Shown in pieces: positions 36,895 to 47,983 of a stretch of DNA of 64,000 nucleotides; position 1 is the first letter of the stretch, and each line of letters begins with the position of its first letter. The notes beneath the pieces were generated by a model, which was not told the DNA's origin, did no database searches, and worked only from the letters and a program-made list of their open reading frames with translations. Made by a program: the position numbers and the translations under genes. The DNA lies in NCBI GenBank assembly GCA_003243425.1, contig QFQP01000002.1, forward strand, positions 434,001-498,000. The letters run 5' to 3'. The stretch comes from Archangium gephyra. GTDB taxonomy: Bacteria; Myxococcota; Myxococcia; Myxococcales; Myxococcaceae.

Positions 36895-36928
36895 GTTGGC
36901 GACCCCTCGTTGAGAGGCCGCCAGCGAA

Positions 36929-38749
<1,821 letters not shown>

Positions 38750-38784
38750 GCAGCAGCTCCTGAAAAGACGGTGAGAGTCGTCGA

Positions 38785-38805
38785 GTTACGTAAATTTGAC
38801 GTAAC
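38785..38805. promoter_or_regulatory. 21-bp palindromic operator candidate upstream of acyl-CoA dehydrogenase
   Basis: GTTACGT and ACGTAAC flank AAATTTG; nine of ten possible pairs match around the centre. It stands in an unusually AT-rich patch of the 128-base gap before the gene. The size and symmetry fit a dimeric repressor of the TetR, FadR or MerR type that senses acyl-CoA, but no regulator gene is adjacent. Confidence 0.5.
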
Positions 38806-38877
38806 GCGTCGGACCATCACCTGCCGCTGATTCTGAAGTCAATCCCCATCAACGCGTTGCGTTGTGAGCCGATTCTT

Positions 38878-39537
38878 TCACTTCTTCTTCTTGGGTTTCT
38901 TCGCGGGCGCGGCCTTCTTCGCAGCGGGTTTCTGAGGCGGCGGCTTCGCGGGCGCGGGTTTCCTGGCGGCGGTCTTCTCGGGCGCTGCCTTGACCGGAGC
39001 TGCCGCTTTGGCGAGGGCCGCCTGCTGCTGCGCGATGCGGATCGACTCGCGCTGCACGTTGACGATGAGCGGCGGCTGGCCCATGCGGAAGCGGTTCTCG
39101 TCTTCCACCGAGAAGAAGACCTTGAGCGTCACGTTGCCGCGAATGGCGAGCTCGCCTTTCTGGTTCTCGGCCCACACGTCGAGCTCGAGGAAGTACTTTC
39201 CTTCCTGACCGTGGCGATCGGCGACGCGGCCTTTGCAGACCAGCGTGTCGCCGGGCCACAGCATGCGTGAGAAGCGGCACGAGAGGCGTTTGACCTGCGC
39301 GCCGCGCGCCCAGTCACCGACCAGCTGGCTCAAGAAGCCCATGCCGATGGTGTTGGGCGCGACCACCGACGGCATGCCGGCGGCCTTCGCGGCGAGCTCG
39401 TCGACGTGCACCGGGTTGTAGTCACCGGTGGCGCCGGCGTAGCGGGCGAGCTGCACGCGATCGATGGGCTGCTTGGCCATCGCCGGGAGCTCGTCACCGA
39501 TGCGGATGTTCTCGAAGTACAGCTTGCGCGGCGGCAT
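38878..39537 (-). CDS. MaoC-like dehydratase with lysine-rich tail
   Basis: 219 residues. Residues 8-155 form a hot-dog fold of the MaoC type, with the hydratase-like loop YAGATGDYNPVHVDELAAKA (about residues 32-51), where D38 and H44 are the expected catalytic pair. Residues 165-219 are an Ala/Lys/Pro repeat ending PKKPKKKK-like, similar to a histone H1 tail and unusual for this family. It is encoded next to a second hot-dog protein, with a one-base overlap; the two probably form a heteromeric enoyl-CoA hydratase. Confidence 0.85.
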   Translation of the reverse strand: MPPRKLYFENIRIGDELPAMAKQPIDRVQLARYAGATGDYNPVHVDELAAKAAGMPSVVAPNTIGMGFLSQLVGDWARGAQVKRLSCRFSRMLWPGDTLVCKGRVADRHGQEGKYFLELDVWAENQKGELAIRGNVTLKVFFSVEDENRFRMGQPPLIVNVQRESIRIAQQQAALAKAAAPVKAAPEKTAARKPAPAKPPPQKPAAKKAAPAKKPKKKK

Positions 39538-39983
39538 CAGACCTCCCGGGTGGAGCGAACGACGTAGGTGCGGCGCACCTTGAGCACCAGCTGGCCGCTT
39601 TCATCACGCCCTTCGTCCTCCACGACCGCGACTTCGACGCGCCCCGCCGGGCTGGGCCGCTCACCTATTTCCACCACGCGCGTGGTGAGCAGCAGGCGAT
39701 CGCCGGCGATGACCGGGCGCTCGTAATCGACGCTCCACTCGGCCAGCAGCAGGTGCTTGGCCGGCACGCCGAGCAGCTCGCGCAGATCGACACCCGCGGT
39801 GAACGACAGGGGGAACGACGGCGGCACCACGATGCCGGGGAACCCCGACGCGCGCGCGTATTCGAGGTCGAAGTACGCCGGGTTGTAGTCGCCGAGGCTC
39901 TCGGCGAAGCGGCGAATGGCGCCCTTCTCTACTTCGTTCAACATGGGAGGCGTCGTGCGGCCGACTGCATTGCGGTCGAGCAT
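39537..39983 (-). CDS. FAS1-type/MaoC-N dehydratase, hydratase partner
   Basis: 148 residues. Hot-dog fold with RFAESLGDYNPAYFDLEYAR near residues 25-44 and GFPGIVVPPSFPLSFTAG after it, the pattern of the N-terminal (non-catalytic or half) subunit in two-part enoyl-CoA hydratases such as HsdA/FAS1-like proteins. It overlaps the following MaoC gene by one base, supporting a two-subunit enzyme in beta-oxidation or polyketide/steroid side-chain breakdown. Confidence 0.82.
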   Translation of the reverse strand: MLDRNAVGRTTPPMLNEVEKGAIRRFAESLGDYNPAYFDLEYARASGFPGIVVPPSFPLSFTAGVDLRELLGVPAKHLLLAEWSVDYERPVIAGDRLLLTTRVVEIGERPSPAGRVEVAVVEDEGRDESGQLVLKVRRTYVVRSTREV

Positions 39984-40014
39984 CGGTACTGAGACTCCTT
40001 GGTACGGCGAGACA

Positions 40015-41058
40015 TCAGCGGGCTGAAGGCAACTCCAGAACCGTCAGCAGCCCGGGCTGGGCGGCGGAGACGCGCGGCGCAGCGTTCACCACCAGATTCG
40101 CGGTCGCGCGATCGCCCGACACGCCACCGGGAATGATGAGCTTGATGGGCGGGTCGGCGTCGATCTCGATGACGTCACCGGGCTCGTCGGCGCCGACGGC
40201 GATGGTGAGCTCGAGGCGAACGCGCTCCTGCTCTTCGGCGAGCCCGACCGCGACCTGGTGCATGCCGGCCACGCGGCCCTTCTTGACGGTGAAGGCGCCG
40301 CCGGTGATGTCTTCTTCGGCGAAGACCGGCGTGAGCTCTTCTTCGTAGTCGTCGCAATCGAGGCCGAGGCCGAGGGCACAGAGCGCGGCAGACTCGACGA
40401 GCCCCACGTGACCCAGGGCGTCCTTGTCGACGAGCGAGAAGAACTCGTCTTCGGTGAGCCCGGCGCCCACTTTTCGCTGCAGCGCTTCGCGGCGCGTGCG
40501 CGCGTCGACCACGCGGGTGACCCTGGCGTGGCGAACGGGGCCGCAGACCTGACCCAGGGTGGCGGCCAGGCGGTCCATCACGAAGCCGGGGTTGACGCCG
40601 GTGCCGAGCACCGTGGTGCCGGCCCGCTGCGCGGCGCGATCGATCTTGTCGGCGAGCGGCCCGTGGTTGAACCAGGGGAACGCGAGCTCCTCGCAGGTGC
40701 TGACCACGTGCATGCCGTGCGAGAGCGCCTCGAGCACCTGGTCGGTGACCTGCGGCAGCTTCGAGCCGGTGGCGTGCAGGAGCACCACGCCCTTGCGACG
40801 GCCGACCGCTTGCGCGATCGACGCCGACACCTTCACCGTCGACGGAACCCCCAACACGTCACCGAGCTTCTTGCCGGCGAGTGAAGGCGACTTGTCGACG
40901 GCGCCGATGAGCTCGAGCTCTTCTGACTGCAACGCAGCGCGGGCGATCTCCTGCCCGATGAAGCCAAGCCCCATCACGATGACCGGGACCGGACCGCCGT
41001 TGCCGTCGGTGACATTCTTCTCAGCGCGCGCGCCCGCTGGGGCACTCCCTCTCGCCAT
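40015..41058 (-). CDS. DapB-like / 2,4-diaminopentanoate dehydrogenase-like oxidoreductase
   Basis: 347 residues. Residues 24-150 are an NAD(P)-binding Rossmann domain starting VIVMGLGFIGQEIARAA. The segments LLHATGSKLPQVTDQVLEAL and HVVSTCEELAFPW match the dihydrodipicolinate-reductase-like family that includes 2,4-diaminopentanoate dehydrogenase. TGVNPGFVMDRLAATLG is also typical. The true substrate may be another amine or lactam. It is co-directional with the two dehydratase genes, 31 bases before the first of them. Confidence 0.7.
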   Translation of the reverse strand: MARGSAPAGARAEKNVTDGNGGPVPVIVMGLGFIGQEIARAALQSEELELIGAVDKSPSLAGKKLGDVLGVPSTVKVSASIAQAVGRRKGVVLLHATGSKLPQVTDQVLEALSHGMHVVSTCEELAFPWFNHGPLADKIDRAAQRAGTTVLGTGVNPGFVMDRLAATLGQVCGPVRHARVTRVVDARTRREALQRKVGAGLTEDEFFSLVDKDALGHVGLVESAALCALGLGLDCDDYEEELTPVFAEEDITGGAFTVKKGRVAGMHQVAVGLAEEQERVRLELTIAVGADEPGDVIEIDADPPIKLIIPGGVSGDRATANLVVNAAPRVSAAQPGLLTVLELPSAR

Positions 41059-41131
41059 AGATGTCGAGAATGGTACGCGAGCCGATCAGTGGGGCGAGAA
41101 GTTTTGAGGAAACAGCGCATTATTCTCGTGT

Positions 41132-41159
41132 GGGCAGCCATCACACCCGTGTGCTGCCC
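41132..41159 (+). promoter_or_regulatory. Two-part hairpin in the leader of the HD-GYP gene
   Basis: GGGCAG pairs with CTGCCC, and inside it CACAC pairs with GTGTG across CC, with a four-base bulge on one side. It lies 26 bases before the start codon, so it may influence translation or serve as a binding site. No T-tract follows. Confidence 0.35.
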
Positions 41160-41185
41160 GACCATTTCCCCTAGCTTCCGCCGCC

Positions 41186-42265
41186 ATGGGTGAACGGTTT
41201 TTGATCGTCGACGACGACCCGACGATCACCGAGGCGTTGGCGAAGATAGTCACGGTGCTGGGTTACGAGGCGGTGGTCTTCAGCGACCCCAGAGAAGCTG
41301 CAGTGGTGCGCGAATTCGACCTCGTCATCACCGATTTCATGATGCCGCACATGTCGGGCATCGAGCTGCTGCGCGCGCTGCGTCAGCACCAACCCGACGC
41401 GGTGCGGCTGCTGATCACCGCGGCGAACGACTTCAAGGTGGCGATGCAGGCGGTGAACGAGGGCGAGGTGTTCCGGCTGGTGGCCAAGCCGTGGTCACTG
41501 GCAGACCTGCGCTCGGCCATCACCCAGGCCGTCGAGTACTACCGGCTGGTTCAAGAGAACAAACGGCTCAACCGCGAGATCGCGGAGCGCAACGCGGCGC
41601 TGACGAAGTTGAACGCCACCCTCGAGCAGCAGGTCACCGAGCGCACCAACGGCCTGCTGGAAGGCATGATTCGCGCGCTCGACTACCGCGACACCGAGAC
41701 GCAGTGGCACTCGTGGCGCGTGGCGCGCTTCACCCGGCGCATCGCCGAGCAGATGGGCATCTCGGGCGACGAGCTGCTGCACATCGAACAGGGCGCGCTG
41801 CTGCACGACATCGGGAAGATCGGCGTGCGTGACGCGATTCTGCTCAAGCCCGGACCGCTGACGCCCGACGAGTGGGCGGAAATGAAGAAGCACCCGGAAC
41901 TCGGCTTCCGGATGCTCAAGAACATCGAGTACCTGCAGCCCGCAGCGCAGATCGTCTACCAGCACCAGGAGAAGTGGAACGGGCTGGGGTACCCGCGCGG
42001 CCTGAAGGGCGAGGAGATCACCATCGGGGCGCGCCTGTTCTGCATCGCCGACACGATGGACGCGATCTGCAGCGATCGCCCGTATCGCAAGGGCTCGACG
42101 CTCGAGGTGGCGATCACCGAGATCGGCCGGCTCGCGGGCACGCAGTTCGACCCCGGGGCCGTCGCGGTGTTCCAGTCGATTCCGCCCAGCGAGTGGGTGC
42201 GCATTCGCCAGGAGATCGAAGCGCTGGAGCAGGAAGACCGGCTCAAGAGCGGCGAGCCCGCCTGA
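41186..42265 (+). CDS. HD-GYP response regulator, c-di-GMP phosphodiesterase-like
   Basis: 359 residues. Residues 5-120 are a receiver with D50 as the phosphorylation site and K101 in VAKPW. A coiled-coil linker (120-155) leads to an HD-GYP domain: HD at H207-D208 in LLHDIGKIG, then HPELGFRML, and GYP at 268-270. The usual HHE before GYP reads H260-Q261-E262, so one common metal ligand is replaced. Members of this class break down c-di-GMP in response to a partner kinase. No kinase is adjacent. Confidence 0.9.
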   Translation: MGERFLIVDDDPTITEALAKIVTVLGYEAVVFSDPREAAVVREFDLVITDFMMPHMSGIELLRALRQHQPDAVRLLITAANDFKVAMQAVNEGEVFRLVAKPWSLADLRSAITQAVEYYRLVQENKRLNREIAERNAALTKLNATLEQQVTERTNGLLEGMIRALDYRDTETQWHSWRVARFTRRIAEQMGISGDELLHIEQGALLHDIGKIGVRDAILLKPGPLTPDEWAEMKKHPELGFRMLKNIEYLQPAAQIVYQHQEKWNGLGYPRGLKGEEITIGARLFCIADTMDAICSDRPYRKGSTLEVAITEIGRLAGTQFDPGAVAVFQSIPPSEWVRIRQEIEALEQEDRLKSGEPA

Positions 42266-42320
42266 AGCAAACACGGCGCGCCGCTCGCCCCGGAGCAAGC
42301 GCGCCGTGCGCTGCCTTCTT

Positions 42321-45300
42321 CTACTTCCGGCGACGGCGCAGCAGCGCCAGCGCGCCGAGGCCCAGCAACCCCAGCGACGGGTCGACGACCGCGGCGCTGC
42401 AACCGCTGGCGCGCGGCGCACGTTCGACGCGCAGCGAGAGCGCCGTCACACCGCTGATGCCCACCGCGTCGATGGCCTCGACCACGAACGCAGACTGACC
42501 GTCGGCGGCGTCTTCGGAGACGGTCCCGGAGATGGTGCCGGCGGGGTCGAGCGTGAGCCCCGACGGCAGCGCGCCGTTGACGACGCGGTAGGTGACCGCA
42601 CCCGCCGGCGAGACCGAGAGCGGCAGCGAGACGGTCTCACCCGGGCGCAGCACCTCGGGGGGCGTGAGGAGCACGCGGTAGCGCGCGGCGTGCACGGTCA
42701 TGGTGTACGCGAGCTGGTCGCTGCGACCGTTGTTGTCCTCCACCGCGATGGAGAACGAGAACGTGCCGGCCTGCGTCGGGCGACCCGCGATGGTGATGAG
42801 CTCGGCCTGCGGCGTCACCGACAGCCCGGTGGGCACCGCGCCCATCACGCGCCACGAGAGCGGTCGGGCCAACTGCGAGCCGTCGAGGTTCACCACCGCG
42901 ATGTCCTGCAGGTACTCCTGACCGACGATGGCATCGGGAATCGAGATGGTGCGGAAGGTGATGGCGCCCGCGGGGATCAAGCGCAGCGGCAGCACCCGCG
43001 TCGCGCGAGCCCCCACGGCGTCGCGCACTTCGAGGGTGAGCTGCGAGGTGCCGTTGGGCGTGTTGCGCGGCGCGCCCGACAGCTGACCTGCCGACGACAG
43101 CGACATGCCGGTGGGCAACGTGCCTGCCGACACGCGCCACGCGTACGGGGGCACGCCGCCGACGGCGCCGAGCTGGAAGTCGTACTGCGTGCTGACGCTG
43201 TTCACGACGGCCGGGAGCGCGGCGGTGACCACCTCGAGGCCCGACGAGGTCGACAGTACGCGCAGCGCGAGCCTGGTGACGGCGATGCGGCCAGCGTTTT
43301 CGAGCGTCACCGTGAGCCCGACCACCTGCGCACCGGAGGCGCCGGTGGGCGTGCCAGACAGCACCCCTTCGGTCGCGTCGAGCGTGAGCCACGAAGGTGC
43401 GTCACCCCGGGTGCGATCGATCTCCCACCGCGCGGCGCCCGCCAGCACACCGACCGCCGACAGCCGGTACAGGTACGGGCGATCGATGATCGCGTCGGGC
43501 AGCGTGGTGTTGGCGATGCGCAGCGCCGAGCCGGCGACGGCGGTGCTGCGCGAGGCGAGCGCGTTGTTCGACGGGTCGAGATCGGCGGCGATGGTGCGGG
43601 CCGGGTCGACGATCACGCCGATGAAGTACGTGCCCGCGGGCATCGACGTGGGCAACTCCACGAGCTCGGTTCTGGCGTCGGAGACACCGGCGGCGAGCGT
43701 GACCATGCCGTCGTCGGCGAAGGTGGTGCCGTTGACGATGCGCAGCGGCACGTCGTCGGTGGTGATGATGTCGTTGGCCGAGGCGTAGTAGCGGTAATTG
43801 GTGGCCGCCGCGTCGCGGTTACCGACGTTCTTGATGAAGCGGGTGACGGGCATCACCTCGCCCACGCCCGACGCAGCCGGCGCCGTCACCGCGGTCACCG
43901 CGAGATCGGGGCCCGGTGCGGTGATGCGAAGCGGCCCGACGAGCTGCGAGTTGTTCTGCTCGTTGGTCTCGTACACCGCCGACGTCACGTCGACCTGACC
44001 GAACACGTAATACGTGCTGCCGGTGACGTACGGCACGCCATCGCGGTTCACCAGCGGCAGCGTGCAGTTGAGCGTGACCTCCTGCGTGGCCGCGGCGGGC
44101 GCGAGTGAAGCCACCGGCTGCGTGCACACCGTCACGTCCGACAGCAGCGACAGCGAGGCGTCGGTCGACAGCACCAGGCCCACGCTGAAGCCGACCGCCG
44201 TGGCCTGACCGGCGTTGCGGAAGCGCGCGCGCATGCGTACCGCTTCACCGAAGCGCACCGAGGTGGTCGGCAGATCGGTGACGGGGTCGAGGAGCACGGC
44301 CGACTCCAGCACCAGGTCGGAGCGCGAGATGGTCACCTTCCCGCTCGACGCGGCCCAGTTGTTGAGCTCGTTGGCTTCGTCGATGACGCCGGTGGGCCGC
44401 GACGGCGTCGGCGGGTCGACGTGCAGCAGGTAGAAGAACTCACCGGCGGGCGCACTCGCGGGCATCGCAAACGACACGCTGTCGGTGATCGTCTGCCCGC
44501 CGGACACGGTGTAGCTCGCGTCGGCGATGGGGATGTCGGTGTTGTCGAGCACGTTGTCGAGGCTCAGCAGCACCCGCACCGGCACGCCTGAGTCGGGCGC
44601 CGAAGTGCCACGGTTGAGGAAGCTGAAGGTCACGCCCGCGTCGGCACCACCGAAGCTGGTGCTCGGCCCGCTGATGGACGACGCGACGAGGTCGACGCCC
44701 TGCACGAAGGCGGTGATCGACGCGCCGACGTTGTTGGTCTCGGACGCTTCGGCGACGACGTTGCTCGAGTCAGCCAGCACCAGCACGTAGTACTCGCCGG
44801 TGGGCGGCGCGGTGACGGTGGCCGCCGCTGCGCTCAACGCCACCGTGGCCTGACCACCGTCGGCCGTAGCGCCGTTGAGCACCGCGGGCAGCTCCGGTGA
44901 AGCGCCGGTCGCCACGAGAATGTCGCCGCCGTCGAGCTCCAGCGAACGATCGCGCGACAGGTACGCCGCCCACTCGAAGCCGCCGTCTGAGCTGGTGCGG
45001 CCGAAGTTCCTGAGCGTGGTGTTGACGGTGAAGGTCAGGTTGTCGTCGGGCAGGCGCACGAAGTTCTGCACGGTGACGGCAGAGACGGCGAGGTCGACGG
45101 TGTCGGGCTCACCGACCTGAGTGAGGCGGTTGGGCACCCAGTGCGACGCGTTGCACGCCGTGGTGCACCCGGAGAGGAAGTTGGCGCCGACCGTGCCCGT
45201 GGCGTTCTCGAAGCCCGACGAACCAGCCAGCGTGCCCGTGACCGGCCCCTGATGAAACGTGAACAGACCGGAGGCCGTCAGCTTGATCTGGAAATTGATG

Positions 45301-45770
45301 CGGCCCGGAATGCCGCCCAAGAGATCGTACGGAGGCATGTCGACCCACTCGACGATCAGCTCACCGGCCGACTGCGTGTAGCGGATCTGCGACTGGCCAT
45401 CGCCGTCGAAGTCTTCCCAGAAGCCCGCGATGATCGCGTTGGGCGCCGCGGCCGTCGGAAACGTGGTGCTCGCCAGGCAGTTGGTGGTGCAACCACCGGC
45501 GCTGGAGTTGCCGAGCATGATGAAGCCGTTGGTGTCGATGTACGCGGTGTCGTAGGTGTTCCCGAAGTACGGAAACTGGAACGACAGCGGCACGGCGATC
45601 ACGCCTTCGTCGTCGGCCTCGTAGAACGAGAGATCACGGCCGACGGGCGAGCCCACCGTGGCGCCGGTGAGCGGCGCATACGGCTGGGACGAGGTGGTGA
45701 TGGGCGGGAGTTGCGCGAAGGCAGCAGTCGAGGCCAGCGCCGAGAAGAGCGCGAAGAGGCGAACGTTCAC
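42321..45770 (-). CDS. Large secreted protein with CARDB/Ig-like repeats and MYXO-CTERM tail
   Basis: 1149 residues from the GTG at 45770, which has GGAAGGTA eight bases upstream and a good signal peptide; an ATG ten codons earlier is weaker. The N-terminal 250 residues look like a beta-rich nidogen-type or adhesin domain (FQFPYFGNTYDTAYIDTNGF). The middle has at least four CARDB-like repeats (DLVVSAVTVQ-, VDLVASSISG-, DLVLESAVL- type). The rest holds putative Ig (He_PIG) repeats such as LPTGMSLSSAGQLSG. The C-terminus SGCSAA plus a short hydrophobic segment and RRRRK is the MYXO-CTERM sorting signal. Cell-surface adhesion is likely. Confidence 0.8.
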   Translation of the reverse strand: MNVRLFALFSALASTAAFAQLPPITTSSQPYAPLTGATVGSPVGRDLSFYEADDEGVIAVPLSFQFPYFGNTYDTAYIDTNGFIMLGNSSAGGCTTNCLASTTFPTAAAPNAIIAGFWEDFDGDGQSQIRYTQSAGELIVEWVDMPPYDLLGGIPGRINFQIKLTASGLFTFHQGPVTGTLAGSSGFENATGTVGANFLSGCTTACNASHWVPNRLTQVGEPDTVDLAVSAVTVQNFVRLPDDNLTFTVNTTLRNFGRTSSDGGFEWAAYLSRDRSLELDGGDILVATGASPELPAVLNGATADGGQATVALSAAAATVTAPPTGEYYVLVLADSSNVVAEASETNNVGASITAFVQGVDLVASSISGPSTSFGGADAGVTFSFLNRGTSAPDSGVPVRVLLSLDNVLDNTDIPIADASYTVSGGQTITDSVSFAMPASAPAGEFFYLLHVDPPTPSRPTGVIDEANELNNWAASSGKVTISRSDLVLESAVLLDPVTDLPTTSVRFGEAVRMRARFRNAGQATAVGFSVGLVLSTDASLSLLSDVTVCTQPVASLAPAAATQEVTLNCTLPLVNRDGVPYVTGSTYYVFGQVDVTSAVYETNEQNNSQLVGPLRITAPGPDLAVTAVTAPAASGVGEVMPVTRFIKNVGNRDAAATNYRYYASANDIITTDDVPLRIVNGTTFADDGMVTLAAGVSDARTELVELPTSMPAGTYFIGVIVDPARTIAADLDPSNNALASRSTAVAGSALRIANTTLPDAIIDRPYLYRLSAVGVLAGAARWEIDRTRGDAPSWLTLDATEGVLSGTPTGASGAQVVGLTVTLENAGRIAVTRLALRVLSTSSGLEVVTAALPAVVNSVSTQYDFQLGAVGGVPPYAWRVSAGTLPTGMSLSSAGQLSGAPRNTPNGTSQLTLEVRDAVGARATRVLPLRLIPAGAITFRTISIPDAIVGQEYLQDIAVVNLDGSQLARPLSWRVMGAVPTGLSVTPQAELITIAGRPTQAGTFSFSIAVEDNNGRSDQLAYTMTVHAARYRVLLTPPEVLRPGETVSLPLSVSPAGAVTYRVVNGALPSGLTLDPAGTISGTVSEDAADGQSAFVVEAIDAVGISGVTALSLRVERAPRASGCSAAVVDPSLGLLGLGALALLRRRRK

Positions 45771-45812
45771 GAGATGTACCTTCCGGGAGCTGTGGGCCAC
45801 CCGGGAGGGATA

Positions 45813-47909
45813 TCAGCCCCGGGGCGCAGGTGTCGCGCGGACTTCGAGGATGCGGTCGCCTTCGAGCAACGCGTCGACGACCTCCTGACCGCGGATCACT
45901 TCACCGAAGGTGGTGTAGCGGCCATCGAGGTGCGGCTGCGCGGCGGTGGTGACGAAGAACTGCGAGCCGCCGGTGTCTTTGCCCGAGAGCGCCATGCCCA
46001 CCACGTTGCGCGCGTAGGGCTTGTGATTGACCTCGCACCGAATGGTGTATCCGGGGCCGCCGTTGCCGTCGGCACGCGGGTCGCCGCCCTGCACCACGAA
46101 GTCGGGCACCACGCGGTGGAAGGTGAGGTTCTTGAAGAAGCCCTTCTTCGCCAGCTCGAACGCGTTGCCCGAGGTGCGCGGCGCTTCGTTCACGTAGAGC
46201 GCCACTTCGAACTCGCCCTTCTCGGTCACCACGATCAAGTGCGCGTTGGCCGGAGGCGCCTGGAACTTCGTGGCCGAGGCGGGTGCTTCGACACGTTCGG
46301 CGGTGACCGCGCTGCCCTTCAACGTGCTGAGCGCCTCGGCGGCCGCCTGACGAACCGCGGCGTGCGGCGACTGCAACCAGCCCTCGAGATCGCCCACGGC
46401 TTCCTTCCCGTCGAGCGTCGCGAGCGCTTCGGCGATGGCCGGGGCGAGGTCGGCCTGGGCCGAGACCTTCTGCCCGAGCTGGCGAATCAGCGTGACCTGG
46501 GTCTTGTCACCCAGCTTCGAGAGTGACGTCGCGGCGGCCGTGGCGAGCACGAGATCGCCCGAGAGCAGCAGTGGGCGCAGCTTCTCCATCGAGGGCTGCG
46601 AGTTCACCGTGCCCAGCAGCTCGACGGCGGCGAGCTTCACGCGCGCGTCCGGGTGCAGCAGGTACGAGCCGACCTGCTCGAGCGCTTTCCTGGGGTCGGT
46701 CGGGCGGGTCTTCGAGTCGGCGAGCGCGTGCAGGCCCAGCTGCAGCCGGTGGGCCTCTTCGATCACCCCGAAGCCACAGTTCACCGTCTCGGTCATCGCG
46801 CCACTCAGGCGGTCCTGCGCGGCGGCGAAGCGGCAATCGAGATTCGCCGCGTCCTTCTTCACCCTGGCGTCAGCGTTGTTCTTGCCCGCGCCGAGCTGAG
46901 AACGGAGCGACGAGAGCAGCGCCTTCGCGAAGGGCGGCAGCTCGGCCTGCGAGAGCGCGAGCAACGGCTGACCACCGCCCGCGGTGTCGCCACGCAGCAG
47001 CCGTTCGGCGCGCAGGTTCAAGTCGGTGAGCGCGCCGATGGCCACGCACGCCGACGACTTGCAGCGCGTGGAGATACGGGCGAGCGACCGCGCTGCTTCG
47101 ACGGCGACGCGGTAGTCGGGGTCGTCGATCAACTTGCGCAGCGCGACCGCGTCGGAATCGGTGCCGGTGTCCGACAGCCCCTTGGCGCACAGCGCGCGGA
47201 CTTCCGAGTTCTCGTCGGTGAGGCAGCCGAGCAGCAGCGGGCGCGCCGCGTCGCTCTTCGTCTGCATCAACGCGTAGGCCGCGCCATAGCGGGTGGTCGC
47301 CGGGCTCTCTTTCTTGAGGAGATCGGCGAGCGCCGGGAAAGCGCGCGACGTGACCGGCACCTTCGACTTGGCGGCGACGCCGATGGAGAGCGCCGCGCGC
47401 CCCGCAACGTCAGGCGCACCGCCGAGCCTGTCGACGAGACGCTCGACCAGCTGCGGGGTCGCCACGCGGCCCATGGCCTCGAGCATCGCGACGCGCGTGG
47501 CAGCGTCGGACTCGGGGCCTTCCTTCTCGAGCAGCGCGTTGCCGAGTCGCGACTTCATTTCTTCGTTCAGAGGCGCCCACGACAACCCCAACAGACCGAT
47601 GGCGAACGCGGCTTCTGCGCGCACCGAGGCGTCGGGGTCGGACAGGCCTTCGATCATCGCGCCGGCGGTGTGCGGGTCCTGAATGCGACCGAGCGCCAAC
47701 AACGCCCGCTTGCGCACCGCCGGGTCGGTCGAGGTGATCGCGGCCTGCATCAACTTGCCGTCGCCCAGCGAGCGCCGATCTTCGAGGTCGGCGAACAGCT
47801 GCAGTTCGCCGGCAGAGTTGGTGGCCGCGCTCTTGCCTTTCTTCGCGGCGCCCGATTTCGAGGCGCAGGCGGACAGAACGATCATCAGCGAAACGACGAG
47901 GAGGCGCAT
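45813..47909 (-). CDS. HEAT-repeat lipoprotein fused to a cyclophilin-type peptidyl-prolyl isomerase
   Basis: 698 residues. Lipobox VLSAC at the N-terminus, so the protein is probably on the periplasmic face of a membrane. Residues about 35-545 are HEAT-like repeats (KRALLALGRIQDPHTAGAMI, EAAFAIGLLG). Residues 560-690 are a cyclophilin domain with FHRVVPDFVVQGGDPRADG and GSQFFVTTAAQPHLDGRYTT, including the catalytic arginine and Gln-Phe-Phe core. The fusion suggests a chaperone-like scaffold that folds or holds envelope proteins. Confidence 0.85.
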   Translation of the reverse strand: MRLLVVSLMIVLSACASKSGAAKKGKSAATNSAGELQLFADLEDRRSLGDGKLMQAAITSTDPAVRKRALLALGRIQDPHTAGAMIEGLSDPDASVRAEAAFAIGLLGLSWAPLNEEMKSRLGNALLEKEGPESDAATRVAMLEAMGRVATPQLVERLVDRLGGAPDVAGRAALSIGVAAKSKVPVTSRAFPALADLLKKESPATTRYGAAYALMQTKSDAARPLLLGCLTDENSEVRALCAKGLSDTGTDSDAVALRKLIDDPDYRVAVEAARSLARISTRCKSSACVAIGALTDLNLRAERLLRGDTAGGGQPLLALSQAELPPFAKALLSSLRSQLGAGKNNADARVKKDAANLDCRFAAAQDRLSGAMTETVNCGFGVIEEAHRLQLGLHALADSKTRPTDPRKALEQVGSYLLHPDARVKLAAVELLGTVNSQPSMEKLRPLLLSGDLVLATAAATSLSKLGDKTQVTLIRQLGQKVSAQADLAPAIAEALATLDGKEAVGDLEGWLQSPHAAVRQAAAEALSTLKGSAVTAERVEAPASATKFQAPPANAHLIVVTEKGEFEVALYVNEAPRTSGNAFELAKKGFFKNLTFHRVVPDFVVQGGDPRADGNGGPGYTIRCEVNHKPYARNVVGMALSGKDTGGSQFFVTTAAQPHLDGRYTTFGEVIRGQEVVDALLEGDRILEVRATPAPRG

Positions 47910-47983
47910 GGCGTGGCCTTAGAAACCCGTTGCCGCCTTGTCGAGTGCAATCCAGGCGCGAAGCACTACACTTCCGCGCTCGC

